The position numbers were made by a program, and so were the translations under genes. Below the pieces are notes generated by a model that saw nothing but the letters and a program-made list of their open reading frames with translations, did not search any database and was not told where the DNA came from. Positions 1-7,452 of a DNA stretch of 10,688 bases are shown here, one piece after another. The stretch is from Gemmatimonadota bacterium (GTDB lineage Bacteria; Gemmatimonadota; Gemmatimonadetes; Longimicrobiales; RSA9). Position 1 is the first letter of the stretch; the number at the start of each line of letters is the position of its first letter. The stretch spans positions 1-10,688 of the forward strand of contig VEPF01000393.1 of assembly GCA_012027055.1 (NCBI GenBank), given 5' to 3'.

Positions 1-2707
1 CCGCGTTGGCCCGCAGGTCCGCCTCCCGGCGGATCCGGGCGGCCGCGGCCGTCGCAGCCATCTTCGCGACCGGACTCGTCGCCCGCGCCTCGAGCGAATC
101 CGCTCGCGTGTTGGCTTCCTGGCGGGTCCTTTCCGCCAACGCCTTCGCGGCCGTCCGGATTGCGTCCGCCTGCTCTTCCGCGGCTGTCATGATGCGCGCC
201 GCTTCTTCCGCCGCCCGGCGCCGCGCTTCGATTGCGGTCGAGTCCAGCTTCGCCGCCACCGCATCGGTCCGCTGTTGGGCTTCCTGCTGGAGCGCCTGCT
301 CCACCGTCTTCACTCCGCCGGCAGTGGCCTCACGGAGGTCCACCAGCAGCGACGGCTTCGTGACGGTGCCCGTGAGACCCACTCTCAGGGTGATGACATC
401 GGCCGCCTGCAGGTCGATGCCGGCCCGGGAGCTCCGGGCGACGATGCTCGCGATGGCCCGGTTCGCCTCCGTGCCGAGCGTGCTGCGCGGCAGTTGCAGG
501 TCGATGTTGTAGTCGAGCGACTTGTCGATGCCGTTGGAGCCGGAGACGTTCATCCTGAGCTGGCCGGTCTGTACGTCGAACGGCTTCACGAACAGCCGGC
601 CAGCCTTGATCTCGAACGCCGATCTCAGGTCCACGAAACCGGGATCCTGCAGCTGCGGCACCTGCAGCAGGTCAGAAAGGTGATCGAGCGGCGGGAAGTC
701 CCGCAGGACCAGCCCACTCGTGGCGAGCGTCCCGATGCCGGACAGCACGTTGAAGAGCGGCAGCATGTCGGTGCCCAGCGCGCCGTTCAGCTCGAGCTGC
801 GCGGATACCCGCCCCTGCGCGTACTGCGCGACGGGCGCGAAAGCCTGCACGGTACGCAGGCCGCCGAATGCGGCCGGGATGTCCAGGTCGGTGAATCCCA
901 GGTCCACGTCGAAGGTGGGGCGCGCGGGGTCGACGGTCTCGTACCAGCCGCTCGCCACCAGCGCGCCGCCCAGCAGGTCGAGCCGGAGATCCGCGAGCGT
1001 GGCCCGCCGGTCCAGCACGCGCACCGTGCCGCGCGCATTCAGTAGCGTCAGCTGCCCGAAGCGGACCGTGTCCGCCGCGGCCTGGAGCGCGAGATCGACC
1101 CGCGCGGGCACCGCGATCGACTTCAGCTCATCGTTGGAGCGCCACTCGTTCAGGTCGAAGCGCACGCTCCGCACGCTGGCCTGCCCGCGCAGGGCCTCGT
1201 GCCGCAGCGCGAACCCCAGCAGGTTGTCGAGCGCGCCCGTCGCCTGGAAGTCGCTCGTGCCCAGCCGGCCACGCAGCTCGGGCAGCTCGACCGTGCGCGG
1301 CGTGAACCGCAGCAGCGCACGCTCGATCTGCACGGGCTGGCGCAGGTCCGCCCCGCTCAGCGCGAAACCGCTCAACGCCACCGTGCCGGCGGCCGCGATC
1401 CGGTCGTAGCGCCGCGCGTCCACATCCGAGAGCCGCGCGCGCATGGACGCATCCGCGACCACCACGCCGCTCAGCTGCTGCACCCGCTCGAGCGCGATGG
1501 TGCGCCGCAGGTTGGCGAGGTCCACGCGGCCCTGCAGCCGGAAGTCCACCTCCGGATCGGACACGGGCGTGCGCATGCCGAAGCTGCCATCGACGCGATC
1601 GTTGCCCAGCACCAGGTGGAAAGGCTCGAGCCGCGCGACCGTGCTGTCCGCGTGCCCGCCCGGATTGGTGATGGCCAGGTCGAAGCCGATGTCGCGCGCG
1701 GGCAGCGGCAGGTCCGGGTAGCGGAAGCTGCCGTTCGCCACCCTGGCCCGCAGCGCGAGCGCGGGGAACGAGTCCCGGCCCCACGTCCCCCGCACCCAGC
1801 CGTTCACCGTCACGGTGCCGGACGCTTGCAGCGTGGCGAAGCTGCGCGCGTACAGGGCGGGCACGAGCGAGAGCAGGGCCCGGAAATCGGCGGCCGGGGC
1901 GTCGAACGACAGGTCGAGCCGCAGGCTGCTGTCCGGCGCGGCCACGCTGCCCTGCGTGACCAGGCTCAGCGCGTTCAGCCGGAGCTGGTTGTTGCGGATC
2001 GTGAAGAGCCTGTGCTCCAGGTCCGCGTCCACGTCTGCGGCCAGCTCGAGACGCACGTCGTGCAGGTACGGCACACCTGCGAACTGCACAGAGGCGCTGT
2101 CCGCCACGGAGTGCGTGCGGATGGTGAAGCGCTGCTTCCGGAAATCGCCGCGCAACGAGTTCTGCAGACCGCTGAGCGACGCCACCAGGCCTGCACGCCG
2201 GTTCTCGAAGGCGATCCGCCCGTCCGTGATGGCGCGCTGCTCCAGGCTGAGCTCGAGACCGGCACCCGAGGTCTTCGTCCCGGCCGCGGTCGGCCGAACG
2301 ATGTCCCAGTTGGATGTGCCGTCCGGCAACACCCGCAGCCGCACGTCGGGCTGTTGCAGCGCCACCGAGCGCACCACCACGGTGCCCTTCCCGAGCGCGC
2401 TCCGGAGCACGCTCCCCGCGTCCAGCACCAGCCGGAAGTCTGCCAGCGAGAGCAGCGTGTCCGCCGCGAACGGGCCGGTGCCGACCACGGTCAGCTCGTG
2501 CAGGCGCAGCGTGACGCTCGGGAAATCGCGCAGGACGGCGAGGTCCGCGCGTCGCCAGTCCACCTGGGCGTCCACGCGCGCGGCCAGCTCGGCCTTGATG
2601 CGCCGTTCGATGGGACCGCGGAAGAAGAACGGCAGCGCGAACAGGGCCGCGACCACAATGACGACGGCGCCTGCGAGCCAGCGCCGAATCCTGCGGGGAG
2701 CGTGCAT
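1..2707 (-). CDS. AsmA family envelope protein (partial, C-terminus beyond left edge)
   Basis: Reading from ATG at 2707, the frame stays open to the left edge, about 902 codons with no stop. A basic N-terminus (MHAPRRIRR) is followed by one membrane helix at about residues 10-29. Then comes the AsmA-type N-terminal pattern: a short charged helix, a beta-rich region with DFPSVTLRLHELTVVG, and a DGTSNWDI motif near residue 132. About 650 residues of beta-strand repeats follow, with an AsmA-like C-terminal block at about 657-715 (SGLVLRDFPPLDHLSDLLQV). After about residue 797 the protein becomes an Ala/Glu/Arg-rich helix, likely coiled coil. Family members are inner-membrane-anchored proteins extending into the periplasm, thought to form hydrophobic grooves for lipid transfer or outer-membrane homeostasis. 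The start has GGAGG 6 bases upstream and lies 26 bases after the lipoprotein stop, so it is probably cotranscribed. The family call is firm; the cargo is unknown. Confidence 0.88.
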   Translation of the reverse strand, partial: MHAPRRIRRWLAGAVVIVVAALFALPFFFRGPIERRIKAELAARVDAQVDWRRADLAVLRDFPSVTLRLHELTVVGTGPFAADTLLSLADFRLVLDAGSVLRSALGKGTVVVRSVALQQPDVRLRVLPDGTSNWDIVRPTAAGTKTSGAGLELSLEQRAITDGRIAFENRRAGLVASLSGLQNSLRGDFRKQRFTIRTHSVADSASVQFAGVPYLHDVRLELAADVDADLEHRLFTIRNNQLRLNALSLVTQGSVAAPDSSLRLDLSFDAPAADFRALLSLVPALYARSFATLQASGTVTVNGWVRGTWGRDSFPALALRARVANGSFRYPDLPLPARDIGFDLAITNPGGHADSTVARLEPFHLVLGNDRVDGSFGMRTPVSDPEVDFRLQGRVDLANLRRTIALERVQQLSGVVVADASMRARLSDVDARRYDRIAAAGTVALSGFALSGADLRQPVQIERALLRFTPRTVELPELRGRLGTSDFQATGALDNLLGFALRHEALRGQASVRSVRFDLNEWRSNDELKSIAVPARVDLALQAAADTVRFGQLTLLNARGTVRVLDRRATLADLRLDLLGGALVASGWYETVDPARPTFDVDLGFTDLDIPAAFGGLRTVQAFAPVAQYAQGRVSAQLELNGALGTDMLPLFNVLSGIGTLATSGLVLRDFPPLDHLSDLLQVPQLQDPGFVDLRSAFEIKAGRLFVKPFDVQTGQLRMNVSGSNGIDKSLDYNIDLQLPRSTLGTEANRAIASIVARSSRAGIDLQAADVITLRVGLTGTVTKPSLLVDLREATAGGVKTVEQALQQEAQQRTDAVAAKLDSTAIEARRRAAEEAARIMTAAEEQADAIRTAAKALAERTRQEANTRADSLEARATSPVAKMAATAAAARIRREADLRANA

Positions 2708-2733
2708 GGGAAACCTCCGTGACGGCCGGTACG

Positions 2734-3624
2734 TCAGCCGGTCTTGAACACGAACAGCCCCGCGCCCGGCGGCAGCGACGGGTCGCAGAGGATGCGCTTG
2801 CCGAGCGTGTTGGGCGGCACCACGGTCGCCTCGCGGCTCCAGCTCTGCCCGCCATCGCCCGAGAGCCAGCTCACGATCCCCTGCGCGCAGACGTAGATGC
2901 GGAGCCGCCCGGCGGGCGCGAGCCCCAGCTCGGGCACGCCGCCATTCTCGAAGCTGCCGGTGCGGGTGAAGCTCAGCCCGTCCGCCGAGCGGGCCAGGAT
3001 GCTGCGCTGGCCGAGCGAGCTGGCCATGCGCCAGCTGCCGTCACCCAGCCGCACCACGCTCGGGTCGGTGAGCAGCTCCGTGCTCTGCATGGGCAGTGCC
3101 ACCCGCCCGGCCGCGAAGTGCACGCCGTCCCGCGAATCCGCGGCGCAGATGGCGCGCTCGGCGCCGCTGCCGGGCGGACCGAAGCCGTTGAGGTAGTAGA
3201 GGCGCACGGAGCCATCGGGCAGCAGGAAGGCATCGGGATCGACGATGCCCCCGGGCTCGATGACGTCGCCTACGACGATGGGTTGCGGCACGCGCGCCGT
3301 GTCCGCGGTCAGCTCCGCTACCCAGACCGCGCCGCGGGCGCCGTTCACGTAATAGACCAGCACGCGGCCATCGGCGAGGCGCACGGCATCCGGGACGGAG
3401 GCGTGCTCCAGCACCTGCTTCGGGTCGTGGATCGTGATGCCGTCGGCAGTGCGCGCGACCACGACCTGGTGGTAGTACGGCCCGCTCGGGTCGTTGACCG
3501 GCGTGCCGGGCACCGGTGCGCCGGTGGCGCAGGCGGCGGGCTCGGGCATGACCTCGGCCGGGTTGCCGTGGCCGCAGGCCAGGAGCCCGCCCGCCAGCAG
3601 CGCGCCGAGCCGGTGCCGGTTCAT
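2734..3624 (-). CDS. Five-bladed beta-propeller lipoprotein (BNR/Asp-box, glycosidase-like fold)
   Basis: 296 residues. The N-terminus is a lipoprotein signal: MNRHR, a hydrophobic stretch, then LLAC with the lipidated Cys at 17. The mature part holds five similar strand-turn units, starting near residues 78 (VPDAVRLADGRVLVYY), 129 (DPDAFLLPDGSVRLYY), 187 (DPSVVRLGDGSWRM), 230 (VPELGLAPAGRLRIYV) and 280 (CDPSLPPGAGLFVF). This suggests five blades, as in GH43/GH32-like and related propellers. Asp-box-like S-x-D-G turns occur at 164-170, 213-219 and 255-262 (SGDGGQSW). Such proteins sit on the periplasmic or outer face and bind or cleave glycans, but no catalytic triad can be assigned, so a binding role is equally likely. 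The ATG overlaps the permease stop as ATGA, implying translational coupling. A remnant of a second copy, also next to a permease remnant, lies at 7411-7452. Confidence 0.8.
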   Translation of the reverse strand: MNRHRLGALLAGGLLACGHGNPAEVMPEPAACATGAPVPGTPVNDPSGPYYHQVVVARTADGITIHDPKQVLEHASVPDAVRLADGRVLVYYVNGARGAVWVAELTADTARVPQPIVVGDVIEPGGIVDPDAFLLPDGSVRLYYLNGFGPPGSGAERAICAADSRDGVHFAAGRVALPMQSTELLTDPSVVRLGDGSWRMASSLGQRSILARSADGLSFTRTGSFENGGVPELGLAPAGRLRIYVCAQGIVSWLSGDGGQSWSREATVVPPNTLGKRILCDPSLPPGAGLFVFKTG

Positions 3625-4955
3625 GCCGATCCCAGGTAGGCGAAGCGCACCAGGAACAGGGCCGCCAGGATCCACACCAGCCAGCCCACTTCGCGCGCCC
3701 GTCCGGCCAGCAGCTTGATGCCGGCGTACGTGAGGAAGCCGAGCGCGATGCCATTCGCGATCGAGAACGTGAGCGGCATCGCGATCGCCGTCACGAACGC
3801 CGGCAGCGCTTCGGTGGTGTCCTGCCACTTCACCAGTGTGATCGCCTGCGTCATGAGCACGCCCACCAGGATGAGCGCGGGCGCGGTCGCGATCGAGGGC
3901 ACCGCCGCCGCCAGCGGCGCAAAGAAGGACGCGAGCAGGAAGAGTACGGCCACGGTGACCGCGGTCAGCCCGGTGCGCCCGCCCGCGCCGATCCCGGCCG
4001 CGCTCTCGATGTAGGTGGTCACGGTGGAGGTGCCGAAGAGGGCGCCGATCATGGTGCCGCCGGCGTCGGCCGCGAGTGCGCGGTTGACGCGCGGCAGCGA
4101 GCCGTCGGGCGCCAGGAACCCGCCCTGCTGCGCCAGGCCGATCAGGCTCCCGACCGTGTCGAACATGTCCACGAACAGGAACACGAACACGATGTCCAGC
4201 AGGCCGAGCCCGAGCGCGCCCCGCACGTCGAGCCGGAACAGCGTGCCGCCGGGATCGGGCAGCGCGAAGCCGTCCTTCGGCAGCGGATCGAGCCCGAGCA
4301 GCATCGCCGCGGCCGTGACCGCCGCGATCCCGACCAGGATCGCGCTCCGCCGCCCGCGCGCCATGAGCGCGCCCGAGAGCAGCAGCCCGCCCAGCACCAG
4401 CAGCGGCCCCGTCGTGCCGATCTCGCCCAGGCGCACGAACGTGGCCTGATCGGCCACCACCAGCCCGCCGTTCCGCAGCCCGATGAACGCGATGAAGAGC
4501 CCGATGCCCGCGGCGGTCGCGTGCTTCACCGGCGCGGGGATCGCATCCACGATCAGCGCCCGGATCCGGCCGGCGGTGAGCAGCATGAAGATCACGCCCG
4601 ACAGGAACACCGCGCCCAGCGCGGTCTGCCACGGCACGTGCAGCGCGCCCACCACCGAGTAGGCGAAGTAGGCGTTGAGGCCCATGCCCGGGGCGAGCGC
4701 GAACGGGTAGTTCGCCACCAGCCCCATGATCAGCGTGGCCGCGGCCGCGCCCACGCAGGTGGCGAAGCGCGCGCCCTCGAAGGGGACGCCCGCGTCGGCA
4801 AGCACCGACGGGTTCACCACCACGATGTAGGCCATGGTGAGGCACGTGGCGAGGCCGGCCATGGTCTCCCGGCTGGCCGTCGTGCCGTGCGCTTCCAGCT
4901 GGAAGAACCCTCGCCCGCCCGGCTCCCGCATCGTCTCCACTGCCACCTGCCGCAC
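3621..4955 (-). CDS. NCS2 family purine permease (AzgA/PbuG-type: adenine, guanine or hypoxanthine)
   Basis: 444 residues with many hydrophobic helices, near the usual length for bacterial AzgA-type xanthine/guanine/adenine/hypoxanthine permeases. Diagnostic motifs numbered from the GTG at 4955: FFQLEAHGTTASRETMAGL (17-35), TMAYIVVVNPSVL (40-52), APGMGLNAYFAYS (88-100), FLFVDMFDTVGSLIGL (259-274) and FGTSTVTTYIESAAG (307-321). The last two carry the acidic residues of TM8 and TM10 that bind purine in the family. It imports a nucleobase across the inner membrane by proton symport. Exact substrate cannot be told from the sequence. The start is uncertain: GTG at 4955 has AGGA 5 bases upstream, GTG at 4946 lies 6 bases after a full GGAGGTG, and ATG at 4931 has GGAG 3 bases upstream. 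First gene of an apparent operon with the propeller lipoprotein and the AsmA protein. Confidence 0.93.
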   Translation of the reverse strand: MRQVAVETMREPGGRGFFQLEAHGTTASRETMAGLATCLTMAYIVVVNPSVLADAGVPFEGARFATCVGAAAATLIMGLVANYPFALAPGMGLNAYFAYSVVGALHVPWQTALGAVFLSGVIFMLLTAGRIRALIVDAIPAPVKHATAAGIGLFIAFIGLRNGGLVVADQATFVRLGEIGTTGPLLVLGGLLLSGALMARGRRSAILVGIAAVTAAAMLLGLDPLPKDGFALPDPGGTLFRLDVRGALGLGLLDIVFVFLFVDMFDTVGSLIGLAQQGGFLAPDGSLPRVNRALAADAGGTMIGALFGTSTVTTYIESAAGIGAGGRTGLTAVTVAVLFLLASFFAPLAAAVPSIATAPALILVGVLMTQAITLVKWQDTTEALPAFVTAIAMPLTFSIANGIALGFLTYAGIKLLAGRAREVGWLVWILAALFLVRFAYLGSA

Positions 4956-4978
4956 CTCCGTCCTGCGAGCTTCGCCGC

Positions 4979-4990
4979 CCGGGGCCCCGG
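4979..4990. repeat. Perfect 12-base palindrome in the permease leader
   Basis: CCGGGGCCCCGG is its own reverse complement. It lies between the candidate promoter (5008-5036) and the permease start codon, so it would be transcribed in the 5' leader. It could be a protein-binding dyad. With no loop or U-run it is not a terminator. In such GC-rich DNA chance cannot be excluded. Confidence 0.35.
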
Positions 4991-5007
4991 TCCCGCCGAG
5001 CGCAGGT

Positions 5008-5036
5008 ATTCTCGACCGCTCCTGTCCCGCAGTCCA
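5008..5036 (-). promoter_or_regulatory. Candidate sigma70-type promoter of the permease operon
   Basis: On the minus strand TGGACT (5036-5031, 4 of 6 to TTGACA) is followed after exactly 17 bases by GAGAAT (5013-5008, 4 of 6 to TATAAT). It sits in the 108-base gap between the TPR-protein stop and the permease start, and would give a leader of about 45 bases. The match is weak, and the consensus in this organism is unknown. Confidence 0.28.
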
Positions 5037-5063
5037 GACGCATGCCCGGCTTCGGATCCGGCG

Positions 5064-6224
5064 TCAGGTCTCCTGCCTGCATACCGGACAGGGGGCCCCG
5101 GGGCTCGGGAGGAGTGCCCCGCAGCGGGCGCACCAGGCGAGGCCCATGGCCGCGAGCGTCTCGCGGGCCTGCGGATGGCCGAGCCAGGCCGCCCTCGCGA
5201 GGTGCCGATCCGCCTCCGCAGATCGGCCGAGACGCCCGAGGACCATGCCGAGCGTGTGGGACGCGTCCGCATTCGTAGCGTCGATTTCGACGCTCCGCTC
5301 CAGGTGGGGAAGAGCCGCCTCGGGCCTGCCGAGCTCGGCCAAGGACGCCCCGAGCAGGAACCGAGCGGCCGCCGAACCGGGCGCGCGGCTCACCGCCTGC
5401 TCGAGTGCCAGCCGCGCCTCGTCCCAGCGGCCCGCCTGGAAGCTGGCTTTGCCTACGTTGAAGAAGAGCTCGGCCGACCCGGCCTCCTGCTCCGGGACCG
5501 CGCCGGCGACGGCGGATTTGAGGTCCGGGCCGGTGCTCGCGGCGGCGGATCCCAGACCGTTGGCGCGCTCGAACGCTTCACCATACTCGGCGTTCCCGAA
5601 GTGGATCCAGCCGAACAGGCTGTCTCCGACGGCGAGCAGTCCCTTCGACGGCTCCAGCGTGATGGGGCGGCCGATGGGGGCGCACGTCTCACTGCGCTTC
5701 GTGTTCCCCGTCACGCGGAGCGCGTACGCCACCGCAACGAGCACCACGCTGATCAGCGCGGCGACCGAAAAGACCGCGAGCGACGGGAAGCCGGATCCGC
5801 CGTGGGCGCGTCGGGTGAGGAGCCAGACGACCGCGATCACCAGGATCGCCAGTACCACGACCGATAAACCGATGCCCCCGCATACCATGGATGCTTGCGC
5901 GAGGGACTCGTGCTCCCGGCAGCGTCGGCAGTAGGGAAGGCGGACGTCCACGAAGACCTCCTTGTCCACCGTGCCGAGCTCGATGCCCCGCACGCCCGTG
6001 GCCAGCCTCCGCACGAACAGAGCCGCCACCTCCTTCCCGAAGGCGGCGATGAAGGGCCTGAGGTCGAGGATGAACGCTTCTTTGCGCGTCCCTTCTGCCG
6101 GGCCGTTGCAGCAGACGCATTGGTCCGGCCAGACGTGCTCGCGGAGCGCACAGAAACCGGTGACAGTCCTGCCGAAACCGAACCTGGGCCCGGTGTCGAC
6201 CGGGGACGCTGCAGGCGTGCTCAT
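5064..6224 (-). CDS. Membrane protein with N-terminal Cys4 zinc site, two TM helices, TPR repeats and C-terminal zinc ribbon
   Basis: 386 residues from ATG at 6224. Domain order: a cytosolic-looking region with C36-x-x-C39 and C99-x-x-C102, which together would make a zinc knuckle; two membrane helices at about 113-137 and 147-169; a linker of about 80 residues; about three tetratricopeptide repeats at 253-354 (for example FNVGKASFQAGRWDEARLAL and FLLGASLAELGRPEAALPHL); and a C-terminal zinc ribbon with C365-x-x-C368 and C379-x-x-C382. An even number of helices puts both zinc modules and the TPRs on the same, presumably cytoplasmic, side. TPRs bind protein partners, so it may be a membrane-anchored adaptor. 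I do not recognise a named family for the whole architecture. The ribosome site is a modest GGGGTGA. It stands 98 bases from the phosphoesterase upstream and 108 from the permease downstream, so it is probably its own unit or loosely cotranscribed with the gene above. Confidence 0.82.
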   Translation of the reverse strand: MSTPAASPVDTGPRFGFGRTVTGFCALREHVWPDQCVCCNGPAEGTRKEAFILDLRPFIAAFGKEVAALFVRRLATGVRGIELGTVDKEVFVDVRLPYCRRCREHESLAQASMVCGGIGLSVVVLAILVIAVVWLLTRRAHGGSGFPSLAVFSVAALISVVLVAVAYALRVTGNTKRSETCAPIGRPITLEPSKGLLAVGDSLFGWIHFGNAEYGEAFERANGLGSAAASTGPDLKSAVAGAVPEQEAGSAELFFNVGKASFQAGRWDEARLALEQAVSRAPGSAAARFLLGASLAELGRPEAALPHLERSVEIDATNADASHTLGMVLGRLGRSAEADRHLARAAWLGHPQARETLAAMGLAWCARCGALLPSPGAPCPVCRQET

Positions 6225-6293
6225 GGCTCACCCCGCTGGAGGTAGTGGTCATACACCGGGCGCACCGGGCGGCTGCACCAGCGCCTGGACACC

Positions 6294-6312
6294 GGCGGCT
6301 CGCCGGGCCGCC
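6294..6312. repeat. GC-rich inverted repeat after the phosphoesterase stop
   Basis: GGCGGC (6294-6299) and GCCGCC (6307-6312) can pair around a 7-base loop, 11 bases past the stop of the phosphoesterase on its downstream side. There is no T-run, so an intrinsic terminator is only a weak possibility. The rest of the 98-base gap shows nothing else I can support. Confidence 0.25.
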
Positions 6313-6322
6313 CGTTCGGGTT

Positions 6323-7246
6323 TCACGCCACGTCGATCAAGGCGTGCGTGACCGAGCCGTCGTCGTGACAGTCGACGACGGCGATCGCCGGGCCGAATTC
6401 CTGGAATGCCGGTGTCGTTTCATTCCACCAGTTACCGCAGACCGCTCCGCTACAGGCGTAGGTGACGCCCAGGTAATCGATCCGCTCCTGCATGTGCAGG
6501 TGCCCGCTCAGGCAGAGCTTCACGTTGGGGTGCGCGGCCAGCCGATCCTTGATGCGCATGACGTCGTTGTGGACCAGCACGCGCTGGATGATGGCCTTCT
6601 GCAGGTCCGTGGGTTCTGCACCGAACCAGAGGTAGGCGGCCGCGGACAGGATCGGGATGTGCGACACGATGATGACCGGTATGTCCGCGGGCGTGGCGTG
6701 CAGCTCATGAGCGAGCCACTCGTGCTGCGGCTCGTCGAGCCTGCCGATGTAGCCGGCCGGGTGGGGCTGCGTGCTGTCCAGCACGATCAGCTTCCAGCCG
6801 GCGTGGAGCGCTGCGTGATACGGCCGCTCCAGCTCGAGCTCCGCGAGCGCCCAGGCCTTGCCGTAGTCCGCGCGGGCGGCGATGCCGGGGTCGCCGGCCA
6901 GCTGCCAGCCCCAGATGTCGTGGTTGCCGATGCAGTGCACGAAGGGGAGCGACGTCTCCGCGCGCGTGACGTCGTGCCACAGTCGCCACTGGCCCGCCGT
7001 GTCCTCCCGGTCCCGCGCCAGCGCGGCGTAGATCGCGTCGCCGCCGTTCAGGATGAACGCCGGTTGGGGGGCGAGCGACTCGACCACGCGCAGGGCGCGG
7101 GCCAGGCCCGCCGGTGAGCGGGGCTTCTTCGCGTCGATGTGCACGTCCGTGAGGTGCGCGAAGCGCAGCGCTATCCGCGCTCCCGAGCCCTGCGCCAGCC
7201 CCAGCGCTCCCGTGGCGACGCCCTGGAGGAATTCCCTGCGTTCCAT
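6323..7246 (-). CDS. Tat-exported calcineurin-like metallophosphoesterase
   Basis: 307 residues from ATG at 7246, chosen because GAGGTGG stands a few bases upstream and because the protein then begins MERREFLQG, a twin-arginine signal (RREFL) followed by a short hydrophobic stretch to about residue 23. All metal-binding blocks of the calcineurin-like fold are present: D34-x-H36 (TDVHID), GGD70, GNH109D, H196 in VSH, and GH249LH251. The C-terminal part SGHLHMQERIDYLGVTY with ACSGAVCGNWW resembles periplasmic members of the Icc/CpdA-like branch. It would hydrolyse a phosphoester (nucleotide, sugar phosphate or lipid-linked) outside the cytoplasm with two bound metals; the substrate cannot be told. 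An upstream TTG at 7288 in the same frame would bury the Tat motif and lacks a ribosome site. A possible promoter lies at 7290-7317. Confidence 0.9.
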   Translation of the reverse strand: MERREFLQGVATGALGLAQGSGARIALRFAHLTDVHIDAKKPRSPAGLARALRVVESLAPQPAFILNGGDAIYAALARDREDTAGQWRLWHDVTRAETSLPFVHCIGNHDIWGWQLAGDPGIAARADYGKAWALAELELERPYHAALHAGWKLIVLDSTQPHPAGYIGRLDEPQHEWLAHELHATPADIPVIIVSHIPILSAAAYLWFGAEPTDLQKAIIQRVLVHNDVMRIKDRLAAHPNVKLCLSGHLHMQERIDYLGVTYACSGAVCGNWWNETTPAFQEFGPAIAVVDCHDDGSVTHALIDVA

Positions 7247-7289
7247 CCGGCCCCACCTCGTTCCACCCATCGGGGTGCTGCGTGCCAAC

Positions 7290-7317
7290 CATATGCCGAT
7301 GAGTTCAGCTGCGGCAA
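7290..7317 (-). promoter_or_regulatory. Weak candidate promoter of the phosphoesterase
   Basis: On the minus strand TTGCCG (7317-7312) is followed after 16 bases by CATATG (7295-7290). Matches to the sigma70 consensus are 4 of 6 and 3 of 6, so this is only suggestive. It is the best pair seen in the gap 7247-7410, which otherwise holds no supportable gene. Minus-strand bases about 7341-7385 read as GVEVIPGREVQAVPW then stop, which could be the tail of a lost gene, but I cannot name it. Confidence 0.18.
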
Positions 7318-7410
7318 GGCGCCCGGCAGGATCGTGCTACCAGGGCACGGCCTGCACCTCGCGCCCCGGGATGACTTCCACTCCCGACTGGAGCGCCCGC
7401 CGCTCGCCGC

Positions 7411-7452
7411 CGGGTCGCCGTGGCCGCAGGCCACGTGCCCACCCGCCAGCAG
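7411..7452 (-). pseudogene. Remnant of a second propeller-lipoprotein gene (signal-peptide region)
   Basis: Bases 7411-7452 match 3559-3600 of the intact lipoprotein gene at 38 of 42 positions by direct comparison. They encode a garbled signal peptide ending VACGHGDPA, corresponding to LACGHGNPA in the intact protein. The start codon is gone and no propeller blade follows. It lies just downstream of the permease remnant, the same order as in the intact operon. The two remnants are joined at about 7453 by a deletion removing the 3' end of the permease and the first codons of the lipoprotein (about 170 bases of the intact sequence). Confidence 0.8.

Noticed and set aside
1128..2855. Long open frames on both strands across the AsmA gene (for example minus 2855-1128 and plus 1199-2722)
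   Set aside because: They are Arg/Ala/Pro/Gly-rich with no domain signal. The frame starting at ATG 2707 reads as a coherent AsmA protein with an ideal ribosome site.
2734..5133. A 799-codon minus-strand open frame spanning both the lipoprotein and the permease region
   Set aside because: Only the part from ATG 3624 to the stop at 2734 is coding. Beyond that the frame runs out of phase through the permease as low-complexity Arg/Gly/Ala text, a usual artefact of high GC.
7247..7288. TTG start at 7288 for the phosphoesterase
   Set aside because: It would add 14 residues before the Tat motif and has no ribosome site, while ATG 7246 has one.
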